From the NCBI GenBank assembly GCA_001067655.1, contig JUNU01000292.1:1-40561 (forward strand): 40,561 bases of DNA. The letters are read 5' to 3'. How positions within the stretch are numbered: the first letter of the stretch is position 1; every line of letters starts with the position of its first letter. The notes under the pieces are model-generated. The model searched no databases, had not been told where the DNA came from, and saw only the letters and a list, made by a program, of their open reading frames with translations. The translations under genes were made by a program, and so were the position numbers. Below, piece after piece: positions 14,677 through 21,977 of this stretch. The stretch comes from Neisseria lactamica. Lineage in GTDB: Bacteria; Pseudomonadota; Gammaproteobacteria; Burkholderiales; Neisseriaceae.

Positions 14677-16244
14677 TGGCAAAAAAGGACAATAAAACTA
14701 AAATCCAAAAGCCCGAGGCTGCATTGCAGACGGACGTGGCTCAAATTACGGCGACCGGTCGAGTTATTGCCGAGCATCCGTCCAATTTTATTACGCCGCA
14801 AAAGATGCGCACCCTCTTCGAGGATGCGGAAAGCGGTGACATCCGCGCCCAACACGAGCTTTTCGCGGACATTGAGGAGCGGGACAGCGACATCGCGGCA
14901 AATATGGGTACGCGCAAACGCGCGCTGCTGACGCTCAACTGGCGCGTCGCCCCGCCGCGAAATGCGACGCCCGAAGAAGAAAAGCTGTCCGACCAAGCCT
15001 ACGAAATGATGGACAGCCTGCCTACCCTCGAAGACCTGATTATGGATTTGATGGACGCTGTCGGGCACGGATTTTCTGCGTTGGAGGTCGAGTGGGTATT
15101 TTCAGACGGCCTTTATCTACCCCGAAACTTTATCCACCGCCCGCAAAGCTGGTTCAAATGGGACAAAGACGACGGGCTGCTGCTGCGTACCCGCGAAAAT
15201 CCGGAAGGCGAAGCGTTGTGGCCGCTGGGCTGGGTCGTTCATACCCAAAAATCGCGCAGCGTCCAGCAGGCGCGCAACGGGCTTTTTCGCACGCTTGCCT
15301 GGCTGTATATGTTCAAACACTACGCCGTCCACGATTTTGCCGAGTTTTTGGAGCTGTACGGCATGCCCATCCGTATCGGCAAATACGGCGCGGGCGCAAC
15401 CAAAGAGGAAAAAAACACCCTGCTTCGGGCGGTGGCGGAAATCGGCCACAACGCGGCGGGCATCATGCCCGAAGGTATGGAAATCGAGCTTCACAACGCG
15501 GCAAGCGGTACGACGGCAACCAGTAATCCGTTTTTGCAGATGGCCGACTGGTGCGAAAAATCGGCGGCACGGCTGATTTTGGGGCAAACGCTGACCAGCG
15601 GCGCGGACGGAAAATCCAGCACCAACGCGCTGGGCAATATCCACAACGAGGTACGCCGCGATTTGCTGGTATCGGACGCAAAACAGGTGGCGCAAACCAT
15701 CACAAGCCAAATCATCGGGCCGTTCCTGCAAATCAACTATCCCAATGCCGACCCAAACCGCGTGCCGAAATTTGAATTTGACACGCGCGAGCCGGAAGAC
15801 ATCGCAGTCTTCGCCGACGCTATCCCGAAACTGGTGGATGTCGGCGTACAAATCCCCGAAAGCTGGGTGCGCGACAAACTGGTAATTCCAGATGTGCAGG
15901 AGGGTGAGGCTGTGTTGGTGCGGCAGGTACCGGATAATCCGGTAAACAGAACTGCATTGGCGGCTTTATCCGCCCACGCCGTACCATCTAAGGCTACGGG
16001 CAGGCATCAGGAAATATTGGACGGCGCGTTGGATGACGCGCTGGTTGAACCCGATTTCAATTCTCAGCTCAACCCGATGGTGCGTCAGGCGGTTGCCGCA
16101 CTTAATGCTTGCAACAGCTACGAGGAGGCAGATGCCGCACTGAATGCGCTTTATCCGAATTTGGACAACGCGAAACTGCGTACTTATATGCAGCAGGCCT
16201 TGTTTATCAGCGATATCTTGGGACAAGACCATGCCCGCGCCTGA
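14676..16244 (+). CDS. Portal protein (DUF935, Mu gp29-like)
   Basis: This 522-residue protein fits the DUF935 family that forms the portal ring at the head vertex. Recognisable parts are LFEDAESGDIRAQHELFADIEERD, the WRVAPP segment, ELYGMPIRIGKY and LGQTLTSGADG. The ATG at 14676 overlaps the terminase stop and has GGAG 6 bases upstream; a reading frame from 14664 would lack this. It overlaps the F gene by 14 bases. Confidence 0.92.
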   Translation: MAKKDNKTKIQKPEAALQTDVAQITATGRVIAEHPSNFITPQKMRTLFEDAESGDIRAQHELFADIEERDSDIAANMGTRKRALLTLNWRVAPPRNATPEEEKLSDQAYEMMDSLPTLEDLIMDLMDAVGHGFSALEVEWVFSDGLYLPRNFIHRPQSWFKWDKDDGLLLRTRENPEGEALWPLGWVVHTQKSRSVQQARNGLFRTLAWLYMFKHYAVHDFAEFLELYGMPIRIGKYGAGATKEEKNTLLRAVAEIGHNAAGIMPEGMEIELHNAASGTTATSNPFLQMADWCEKSAARLILGQTLTSGADGKSSTNALGNIHNEVRRDLLVSDAKQVAQTITSQIIGPFLQINYPNADPNRVPKFEFDTREPEDIAVFADAIPKLVDVGVQIPESWVRDKLVIPDVQEGEAVLVRQVPDNPVNRTALAALSAHAVPSKATGRHQEILDGALDDALVEPDFNSQLNPMVRQAVAALNACNSYEEADAALNALYPNLDNAKLRTYMQQALFISDILGQDHARA

Positions 16245-17526
16245 TTTGGGATTTGCCTTAAGTCTGCCGCCGAAAAAGGCAATCGAGTGGTTGGAAAGTA
16301 AAAAGGTTACGGCGGAGAGTTACCGCAATCTGACAGCCTCCGAAATTGCCAAAGTCTATACGATTGCCCGCATGACCGATTTGGATATGCTCAACGACAT
16401 CAAAACTTCGATGGTTGAATCGGCAAAAAGTGGGCAGTCGTTTGACGATTGGCGAAAAGGTATCTTGAATCTGCTCAGTAACAAGGGCTGGCTGCATCCG
16501 AACGGGCATAACGGTAAGGATATCATCGACCCAGCCACCGGCGAGGTATTCGGTTCGCCGCGAAGGTTGGAGACGATTTACCGTACCAACATGCAAACTG
16601 CCTACAACGCCGGTCAATATCAAGGATATATGGCAAATATTGATGCACGACCTTATTGGATGTATGACGCCGTGGGTGACAGCCGCACACGTCCAACTCA
16701 CGCGGCAATGGATGGTTTGGTATACAGATATGATGATGCTTTTTGGACGACCTTCTACCCGCCAAACGGATATAACTGTCGTTGCTCGGTCATTGCTTTA
16801 TCAGCGCGCGATGTCGAACGGCAGGGGCGGATTATCGGGCAAAGCACGTCGGACAATCTTGTTGAGACCCATAAAATCTACAATAAGAAAGGCGATACTT
16901 ATCTGACCCTTGCCTATAAAGCACCGGATGGCAGTCTGTACACGACCGACCGAGGATTCGATTACAACGCCGGGCGAATGAACTACCGCCCCGATTTAGA
17001 CAAGTACGACCGTGCGTTGGCGCATCAATTTGCCAAAGCGGAAATGGGTGGCGCGGATTTTAAAACCAGCTTTAAACAGCTTGAAAAAGAGTTTTATGAA
17101 GTCAAGCAACGTTTGAATATTGATGGCAAGCCCGATAAAGAGCAGAAAATCAAAATCCGAAACGCGCTATCAAGACAGCTTAAATTTGCTGCGGGTGTAT
17201 TGAGCAAAGAAACGCAAGAACTGGCAGGTATGACTCGAGCGACGGTGTGGCTGTCTGATGATACGTTGGTTAAACAGGTAGACAGCCGTGAGGGGCAGAA
17301 TTTCGATGACTCCTACTATGCTTTTTTGCCGGATATGCTGCAAAACCCTGAACATGTCATCCGCGACAATCGTGAATTGATTTTCACAGCTCGCCATAAA
17401 GGCTCGACATTGTGGGCAGTTTTAAAATATATTAAGGAGGTGGATGAGATTTATCTACAGTCGTATCGGATCAGTAACGACAAAGAGATTGCCAAATTTA
17501 TGGCGAAGAAAGAAGTATTGAAATAG
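16231..17526 (+). CDS. F: Minor head protein F with C-terminal PBECR-type nuclease-like domain
   Basis: This is a 431-residue protein. The first ~230 residues are the SPP1 gp7/Mu F head morphogenesis domain, with DSRTRPTHAAMDG and the conserved YPPNGYNCRCSV. The last ~130 residues (about 300-431; VWLSDDTLVKQ, YYAFLPDMLQNPEHVI, LQSYRISND) resemble the PBECR2 fold, a barnase/EndoU/colicin-like family found at the ends of phage head proteins. Mu F lacks this. The ATG at 16231 lies inside the portal gene; the longer frame back to 16144 is an overlap artefact. A structured element begins at its stop codon. Confidence 0.85.
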   Translation: MPAPDLGFALSLPPKKAIEWLESKKVTAESYRNLTASEIAKVYTIARMTDLDMLNDIKTSMVESAKSGQSFDDWRKGILNLLSNKGWLHPNGHNGKDIIDPATGEVFGSPRRLETIYRTNMQTAYNAGQYQGYMANIDARPYWMYDAVGDSRTRPTHAAMDGLVYRYDDAFWTTFYPPNGYNCRCSVIALSARDVERQGRIIGQSTSDNLVETHKIYNKKGDTYLTLAYKAPDGSLYTTDRGFDYNAGRMNYRPDLDKYDRALAHQFAKAEMGGADFKTSFKQLEKEFYEVKQRLNIDGKPDKEQKIKIRNALSRQLKFAAGVLSKETQELAGMTRATVWLSDDTLVKQVDSREGQNFDDSYYAFLPDMLQNPEHVIRDNRELIFTARHKGSTLWAVLKYIKEVDEIYLQSYRISNDKEIAKFMAKKEVLK

Positions 17527-17622
17527 ACGTTGGGCAAGGCTCGAAATCACTTGCACACGCTCTCGGACGCCCTAACGGGCAGGCTGCGGTATCGAGGTTA
17601 TCACCGCTTTTCCAACGTCTGT
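17523..17622 (+). ncRNA. Multibranched inverted-repeat element between F and G
   Basis: AGACGTTGG (17525..17533), which includes the last two bases of the F stop codon, pairs perfectly with CCAACGTCT (17612..17620); a wobble and an A-T pair extend the stem to 11. Enclosed are three further stems: GCAAG/CTTGC (17534..17538, 17550..17554), GCCC/GGGC with a TAAC tetraloop (17569..17580) and GCGGT/ACCGC (17586..17590, 17603..17607). The fold is therefore a closed four-way-type junction of about 100 nt, ending 14 bases before the G start codon. It is not a tRNA. It may be an RNA regulator, a processing site or a DNA signal. Confidence 0.5.
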
Positions 17623-17635
17623 ACGGAATAATACC

Positions 17636-18052
17636 ATGATTGAAGTCAGAATAGACAATATTTCGGAAGTGCAAAACCAGCTTAAGAGGCTGGAGGACGG
17701 TGTCGAAAACCGATCTATGTTAATGCGTAGGCTGTCCGAAACCATGCACACGGCAGTCAAACTCAATTTTAAGGAGGGAGGCCGTCCGAAATGGTTGGGG
17801 TTGAAATACCGAGCAGGTAAACCTTTGACTGATACCGGGCGTCTGAAAGACAGCTTTTCGACTATGTACGATAACGACACCGCCCTTGTCGGAACCAATA
17901 TCATCTATGCCGCTATTCATAACTTCGGTGGGCAGGCTGGGCGAAATAGGAAAGTTACCATCCCGCAACGTGAGTTCTTAGTCCTGACAAATGAAGATGA
18001 ACAGTCTCTGATGGATGATGTGCAGGAATATTTTTCGAACCTGATACCGTAG
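17636..18052 (+). CDS. G: Virion morphogenesis protein G
   Basis: This 138-residue protein matches the phage virion morphogenesis family (Mu gpG), tail-completion proteins that join tail to head. Typical features are the helical N-terminus, the WLGLKYRAGKPLTDTGRLKDSF motif, and IIYAAIHNFGGQAGRNRKVTIPQREFL. The ATG follows ACGGAATAATACC. A strong terminator lies 18 bases after the stop. Confidence 0.9.
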   Translation: MIEVRIDNISEVQNQLKRLEDGVENRSMLMRRLSETMHTAVKLNFKEGGRPKWLGLKYRAGKPLTDTGRLKDSFSTMYDNDTALVGTNIIYAAIHNFGGQAGRNRKVTIPQREFLVLTNEDEQSLMDDVQEYFSNLIP

Positions 18053-18070
18053 ATTTTAAACTGCTTCAAA

Positions 18071-18095
18071 AACGCGCTTTTTAGCGCGTTTTTTT
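18071..18095 (+). terminator. Terminator after G, inside the late region
   Basis: AACGCGCT (18071..18078) pairs with AGCGCGTT (18083..18090) around a TTTT loop, followed by a T-run to 18095. It would end transcripts coming from the lysis/head promoter, so the next genes need their own promoter. Confidence 0.88.
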
Positions 18096-18282
18096 ATGCG
18101 GGTAATACAAACCCCTACCCAAGATATAAAAATCAATCCTAGACGCTTCTAAAAAGCCCCTGAAAACGATTAATTGTGTATCGCGCGGACAAGTTTTAAA
18201 AAAATGGCGGGAGGGTTTGAAGCACGCCTACTCTTTGTTGTTTTTTCAAATAGGCAAAATGACAGTATTGAGAGAGGTACAC
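18096..18282 (+). promoter_or_regulatory. G-I intergenic region: candidate late promoter and gyrase-site position
   Basis: About 190 non-coding bases lie between the terminator and the protease start. They contain GGGTTTGAAGCA (18213..18224), CTCTTT (18231..18236) and AAAATGACAG (18256..18265), the three-block element also present before gp46 with identical spacing. In Mu this gap holds the C-activated I promoter and the central strong gyrase site needed for replication. The location near the prophage midpoint (about 18.1 kb of 40 kb) fits; I cannot identify a gyrase site by sequence. Confidence 0.5.
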
Positions 18283-19344
18283 ATGTCCAAAAATGCACAA
18301 AAAACCCTACTTGCCGTGTGCAGTTTCGAGGTGCAGCCAAAAGACGGGCGAATCCAACTGCTGCCATATGGCGAATTTCGCGCAGTAGATGGTCGTCCGA
18401 CTGATGTCCCTGCGTGGTATCTGACTGAAGAGAACGGTCATGATGTCGCGTTGTTGGCCAACAGCTCGCGCAATCAGTTGGTTGTCGATTATGAACACCA
18501 GACGCTCTACAAAGAGAAAAACGGACAACCTGCACCTGCCGCCGGTTGGATGCGTTGGCTGGAGTTCACGCCTAAAGGCATGTTTGCCGAAGTGGAGTGG
18601 ACGGATAAGGCGGCTGCGGCAATTGCCGCAAAAGAGTATCGCTACATCTCTGCTGTGTTTTCCTATGACACAAAGGGATATGTAACCAAAATTTTTCACG
18701 CCGCGCTGACAAATTTCCCCGCGTTGGACGGCATGGACGAGGTGCTGGCGGCAGCGTCGGCGCAAATTTTAAAACCGGAAACGGAGCAAAACCCTATGAA
18801 AGAGTTGTTACAACAACTGTTCGGCCTGTCTGAAGCAGGCGAAGAAGAACTGAAAGCGGCTTTGTCCGCCCTGCTGGCTGCCAAACCTAAAGAAGTGGCT
18901 TTGTCTGCTGATGTGTTTGCACAGTTGGCGGAGAAAGACAACCGCATCGCGGCATTGACGGCGCAAACCGCCAAGCCTGATTTGACTAAATACGCGCCTA
19001 TCTCGGTAGTTCAAGAGCTGCAAAACCAAGTCGCCGCGCTGACTGCCAAGCATGAAGCAGACAAAGGCAGCGAATTGATTACCGCCGCGCTGACTGCAGG
19101 CAAATTGTTGCCTGCTCAGAAGGAGTGGGCAGAAGGCGTATTGAAACAGCCGGGCGGCTTGGCATTTTTGACCGGCTTTATTGAAAACGCCCAACCTGTC
19201 GCAGCTTTATCCGGCACACAAACAGGCGGCAATTCGCCGGAAGAACGTGTTGCTGCACTGACTGCAGAGGAAGAGCATGCCGCAAAAATGCTGGGTATGA
19301 CCACAGAGGAATTTAAAAAAGTGAAAGAAAGTGAAGGTAAGTAA
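18283..19344 (+). CDS. I: Prohead protease I with scaffold region
   Basis: This is a 353-residue protein. The N-terminal ~160 residues match the Mu I protease family (VVDYEHQTLYKEKNGQPAPAAGW, then YRYISAVFSYD and HAALTNFPALDGM). The remainder is a helical, alanine-rich scaffold. The protease matures the prohead after assembly. The ATG at 18283 is preceded by AGAGAGG; upstream in-frame ATGs (18217) lie within the promoter element and are rejected. An internal start probably makes the separate scaffold protein. Confidence 0.88.
   Translation: MSKNAQKTLLAVCSFEVQPKDGRIQLLPYGEFRAVDGRPTDVPAWYLTEENGHDVALLANSSRNQLVVDYEHQTLYKEKNGQPAPAAGWMRWLEFTPKGMFAEVEWTDKAAAAIAAKEYRYISAVFSYDTKGYVTKIFHAALTNFPALDGMDEVLAAASAQILKPETEQNPMKELLQQLFGLSEAGEEELKAALSALLAAKPKEVALSADVFAQLAEKDNRIAALTAQTAKPDLTKYAPISVVQELQNQVAALTAKHEADKGSELITAALTAGKLLPAQKEWAEGVLKQPGGLAFLTGFIENAQPVAALSGTQTGGNSPEERVAALTAEEEHAAKMLGMTTEEFKKVKESEGK
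18796..19344 (+). CDS. Z: Internal start: scaffold protein Z
   Basis: Within I, an in-frame ATG at 18796 follows GGAG (18783..18786). It would yield 182 residues covering exactly the helical scaffold part, starting MKELLQQLFGLSEAG. Mu makes its scaffold (gpZ) from an internal start in I, so this is expected by analogy. The ribosome site spacing of 9 bases is acceptable. Confidence 0.65.
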   Translation: MKELLQQLFGLSEAGEEELKAALSALLAAKPKEVALSADVFAQLAEKDNRIAALTAQTAKPDLTKYAPISVVQELQNQVAALTAKHEADKGSELITAALTAGKLLPAQKEWAEGVLKQPGGLAFLTGFIENAQPVAALSGTQTGGNSPEERVAALTAEEEHAAKMLGMTTEEFKKVKESEGK

Positions 19345-20252
19345 TGGATAAGGCAGCAATTTTAGCCGCCCTGACGGCAGCATTCCGCAAAGAGTTTCAG
19401 TCCGGCTTAGATTCGGTTAAGCCTGACTACCCTGCTATCGCTATGACTATTCCGTCAACAACATCGACGAATACTTATGCGTGGCTGGGCAAATTCCCGC
19501 AAATGCGCGAGTGGGTCGGCTCACGTCAGATCAAAAAAATGAGCAATCAGGCAATGAGTTTGGAAAACAAAAAATTCGAAGCGACTGTCGGCGTGGCTCG
19601 CACTGACATCGAAGACGACCAAGTAGGGATGTACCGCCCGATGATGGCTGCAATGGGCGAATCCGCTGCCGCTTTGCCTGATACGCTGGTGTGGGGTCTG
19701 CTCAAGAAAGGCAAAACCACCATTGGCTACGACGGCCAATACTTCTTCGACGTTGACCATCCAGTTTTCGAAAACCACGATGGCACAGGTCAAAACACGC
19801 CTTATTCCAACCTGACTACCGGTACAGACAACGACGCACCTACATTTTACGTCGTTGACGACACCAAAACCCTGAAACCTTTGATTTTCCAAAACCGCAC
19901 CGAAACAGAGTTCGAAACCAAATTCGATCCGTCCAAATCCGACCGCGTGTTCATGGAAGACGAATATCTGTATGGCTCGCGCCGCCGTTGTAATGCCGGT
20001 TTCGGTTTGTGGCAGCTGATGCACATGGCAGAAAAAACCGCGTTGACCCGCGAAAACCTTGCCAAAATCATCGTGCAAATGCAAAAAACCAAAGCTGATG
20101 GCGGTTATGTCTTGAACATTAAGCCAAGCCTGTTGGTCGTCCCGCCCGAACTGCAAGACAAAGCCCGTGAATTGTTGGAAGCCGACAAAATCAACGGCAC
20201 GACCAATACCTTCAAAGGTCGTCTGAAACTGCACGTTTGCGTGCATCTGTAA
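19344..20252 (+). CDS. T: Major head protein T
   Basis: This 302-residue protein matches the Mu gpT major capsid family, an HK97-type fold. Recognisable stretches are YAWLGKFPQMREWVGSR, the E-loop region MSLENKKFEATVGVARTDIEDDQ, and the C-terminal PSLLVVPPELQDKARELLEAD. Its start overlaps the stop of I (TAATG), and GAAGG is the ribosome site. A DUS (20216..20227), read as GRLK, lies near its end. Confidence 0.95.
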   Translation: MDKAAILAALTAAFRKEFQSGLDSVKPDYPAIAMTIPSTTSTNTYAWLGKFPQMREWVGSRQIKKMSNQAMSLENKKFEATVGVARTDIEDDQVGMYRPMMAAMGESAAALPDTLVWGLLKKGKTTIGYDGQYFFDVDHPVFENHDGTGQNTPYSNLTTGTDNDAPTFYVVDDTKTLKPLIFQNRTETEFETKFDPSKSDRVFMEDEYLYGSRRRCNAGFGLWQLMHMAEKTALTRENLAKIIVQMQKTKADGGYVLNIKPSLLVVPPELQDKARELLEADKINGTTNTFKGRLKLHVCVHL

Positions 20253-20261
20253 ATCCCAAAC

Positions 20262-20308
20262 CGCTTTCAGGAGGTCTTTAAAACCTGTTTAAAGACCGCC
20301 TGAAACAA
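20262..20308 (+). ncRNA. Long hairpin downstream of T
   Basis: TTTCAGGAGGTCTTTAAA pairs with TTTAAAGACCGCCTGAAA around ACCTG, with one A-G mismatch in an 18-bp stem. No T-run follows, so it is not a simple terminator; the AAGGAG site of the next gene starts two to three bases later. A structured RNA motif downstream of gpT (Mu-gpT-DE) has been reported in Mu-like phages; this hairpin has that position, but I cannot check its consensus. It could protect or punctuate the abundant T mRNA. Confidence 0.6.
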
Positions 20309-20317
20309 GGAGTAAAT

Positions 20318-20728
20318 ATGGCAAAAGCAAACAACACTGAAGATTTGGAGCAAATCGGCGAAGCAGGTGTCGGCGCTGACGCTGAAAAAATCCAAGCAGA
20401 ACTCAATGCCTTGAAGGCAGCGCATGAAGAAGCTCTAGCGAAAATCGAAGCCCTGACCGCTGAGTTGGCAAAAGCCGATGAAGAAAAACAGGCAATTTCC
20501 CATGAACTTGCCGAATTGAAAGCTGAACACACCAAGCGCGCAGCCGATGCTTTGGCAGAAAGCCGCGACGTCATGTTGGTCAGCACAGGTGTCGATGGCA
20601 AAGAATTTTGGCGCGCCGGCATTTTGTTTAATGGCGAATGGCGTGAAGTCAAACGCGCCGAGGTTGGTGAGAAGGCATGGGCTGCAATCTGTGCCGAGCC
20701 TGCATTACAACGGAAGGTGGACGAGTAA
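20318..20728 (+). CDS. Mu gp35-like (HI1506-type) head protein
   Basis: This 136-residue protein has an N-terminal coiled coil (about residues 20-75, heptads of Ala/Leu/Glu). The C-terminal domain (VDGKEFWRAGILFNGEWREVKRAEVGEKAW) matches the HI1506-related fold of Mu gp35. It follows the major head gene, as in Mu, and has AAGGAG before the ATG. The precise function is unknown. Confidence 0.8.
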   Translation: MAKANNTEDLEQIGEAGVGADAEKIQAELNALKAAHEEALAKIEALTAELAKADEEKQAISHELAELKAEHTKRAADALAESRDVMLVSTGVDGKEFWRAGILFNGEWREVKRAEVGEKAWAAICAEPALQRKVDE

Positions 20729-21153
20729 TGGCTTATGCCGCAGTGGCGGACATGATTGCGCGTTTTGGAGAGCTGGAGGTTTTACAGCTTACCGACCGCA
20801 ATCAGGAAGGTGTTATTGACAAGGCTGTCGCAAAAACCGCATTGGATGATGCTACTGCCGAAATCGACGCCTATCTCGGACGGTTTAAGCGACCATTTGG
20901 GAAAGTCCCTCCGTTACTGGTGCGCCTATGTTGTGATATCGCCCGTTACCGTTTGACGGCGGCTCAGGGGGTGTTAATCACAGAAGAAATACGAAACCGC
21001 TACAAAATCGACGTATTGGAACTTTTAAAGGCACTCGCCAGCGGAGATATTCAATTGGGTATCGACGATGCCGGTGAGGAAGTCAAAGCCGAGAATACTG
21101 TGATATTCGTTAACGGTAAAAACAGGATATTCGCCCGTGATAACAAAGATTGA
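20728..21153 (+). CDS. DUF1320 head-tail connector (Mu gp36-like)
   Basis: This 141-residue protein matches DUF1320 (gp36), which probably forms part of the neck. It has YAAVADMIARFGELEVLQLTDR at the N-terminus and AEIDAYLGRFKRPF in the middle. The ATG at 20728 overlaps the previous stop (TAATGG); the reading frame extending back to 20677 lies within the upstream gene. Confidence 0.9.
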   Translation: MAYAAVADMIARFGELEVLQLTDRNQEGVIDKAVAKTALDDATAEIDAYLGRFKRPFGKVPPLLVRLCCDIARYRLTAAQGVLITEEIRNRYKIDVLELLKALASGDIQLGIDDAGEEVKAENTVIFVNGKNRIFARDNKD

Positions 21154-21799
21154 GCAAGCAATTGTAAGCCGTCTTAAAAATGGCTTGGGTCGAATGGTTC
21201 GTTCTGTCAAAAGCTACAGCGGCGAACTGGAAGACTTGGCAACGCAGGTAATGGTGCTTCCTGCTGTATGGGTAACCTATGGCGGCAGCCGTATCGAGCC
21301 GAAAGCAACTGGGAAGAAACGATATCAAGACAGTGCGGAATTTGTTGTGATGGTCGCTACCCGGTCTCTTAGGAACGAGGCGGCATTAAGACAAGGCGGC
21401 ACGGATGCACGAGAAATCGGCAGTAACGACTTGCTCCATGCCGTACGCCGCCTATTGGACGGGCAGAGTCTAGGGTTTAGTGATTCACGCGGGTTGACCC
21501 CAAAGGCAGTACGCACCCTTGCCAATAATGTTTTGGTGCAAAACTCGGCGGTCAGTGTGTTCGCGATTGAGTATGTTCTACGGTTTGACAGCTTTGCTTT
21601 GGAGGACGGTCGATACCCTGAACGCCAGAATGACCAAAGCCACCCTGATTTCATCTTTAGCCGATATTCGGGCAAATCCGATGCTGCATACCCAGACTTT
21701 ACCGGCGTGGATGGCAAAATTTTTGACCCAAACGGCGGAGAGGTGCCGTTGCATGTTGATTTGAAGGAAAAAAAGGATAAACAAAATGGCAATGATTAA
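21137..21799 (+). CDS. DUF1834 protein (Mu gp37-like)
   Basis: This 220-residue protein is of the DUF1834 family, found between gp36 and the sheath in Mu-like phages and probably a tail terminator or neck protein. It starts at GTG 21137, inside the end of gp36. Matching segments are ITKIEQAIVSRL, LPAVWVTYGG and DARYP-type ends (EDGRYPER). It is acidic and soluble, and overlaps the next start by 14 bases. Confidence 0.85.
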   Translation: MITKIEQAIVSRLKNGLGRMVRSVKSYSGELEDLATQVMVLPAVWVTYGGSRIEPKATGKKRYQDSAEFVVMVATRSLRNEAALRQGGTDAREIGSNDLLHAVRRLLDGQSLGFSDSRGLTPKAVRTLANNVLVQNSAVSVFAIEYVLRFDSFALEDGRYPERQNDQSHPDFIFSRYSGKSDAAYPDFTGVDGKIFDPNGGEVPLHVDLKEKKDKQNGND

Positions 21800-21977
21800 A
21801 GTAGTTGCTGCGGGCGGTCTGCGCGTCCCGTTGTCCAACCATCCCCATGAGTACATCGAGCAAGAGCCGGTCGAAATTGATGGCGACAACTTGTATTACC
21901 GCCGCCTGCTCATGGATGGCGATTTGGTAGAGGTCGCCGATGAATCGGAAGCGGATAAAGCGAAAGGAGCTAAATAA
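21786..21977 (+). CDS. DUF2635 protein (Mu gp38-like)
   Basis: This 63-residue protein matches DUF2635: VVAAGGLRVPLSNHPHEYI, then YYRRLLMDGDLVEV. It always lies just before the sheath gene in Mu-like phages. AAGGAAAAAAAGG precedes the ATG. Its role in the tail is not established. Confidence 0.87.
   Translation: MAMIKVVAAGGLRVPLSNHPHEYIEQEPVEIDGDNLYYRRLLMDGDLVEVADESEADKAKGAK

Noticed and set aside
15117..15851. 244-codon reverse ORF in the portal gene
   Set aside because: It is an antisense shadow of a well-conserved DUF935 protein in GC-rich DNA.
17523..17622. Reading the F-G element as a tRNA
   Set aside because: The arm sizes, missing anticodon arm and lack of a T-loop motif do not fit a tRNA despite the cloverleaf-like outline.
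19521..20246. 241-codon reverse ORF in the major head gene
   Set aside because: It is antisense to T with no start signals; T is unambiguous.
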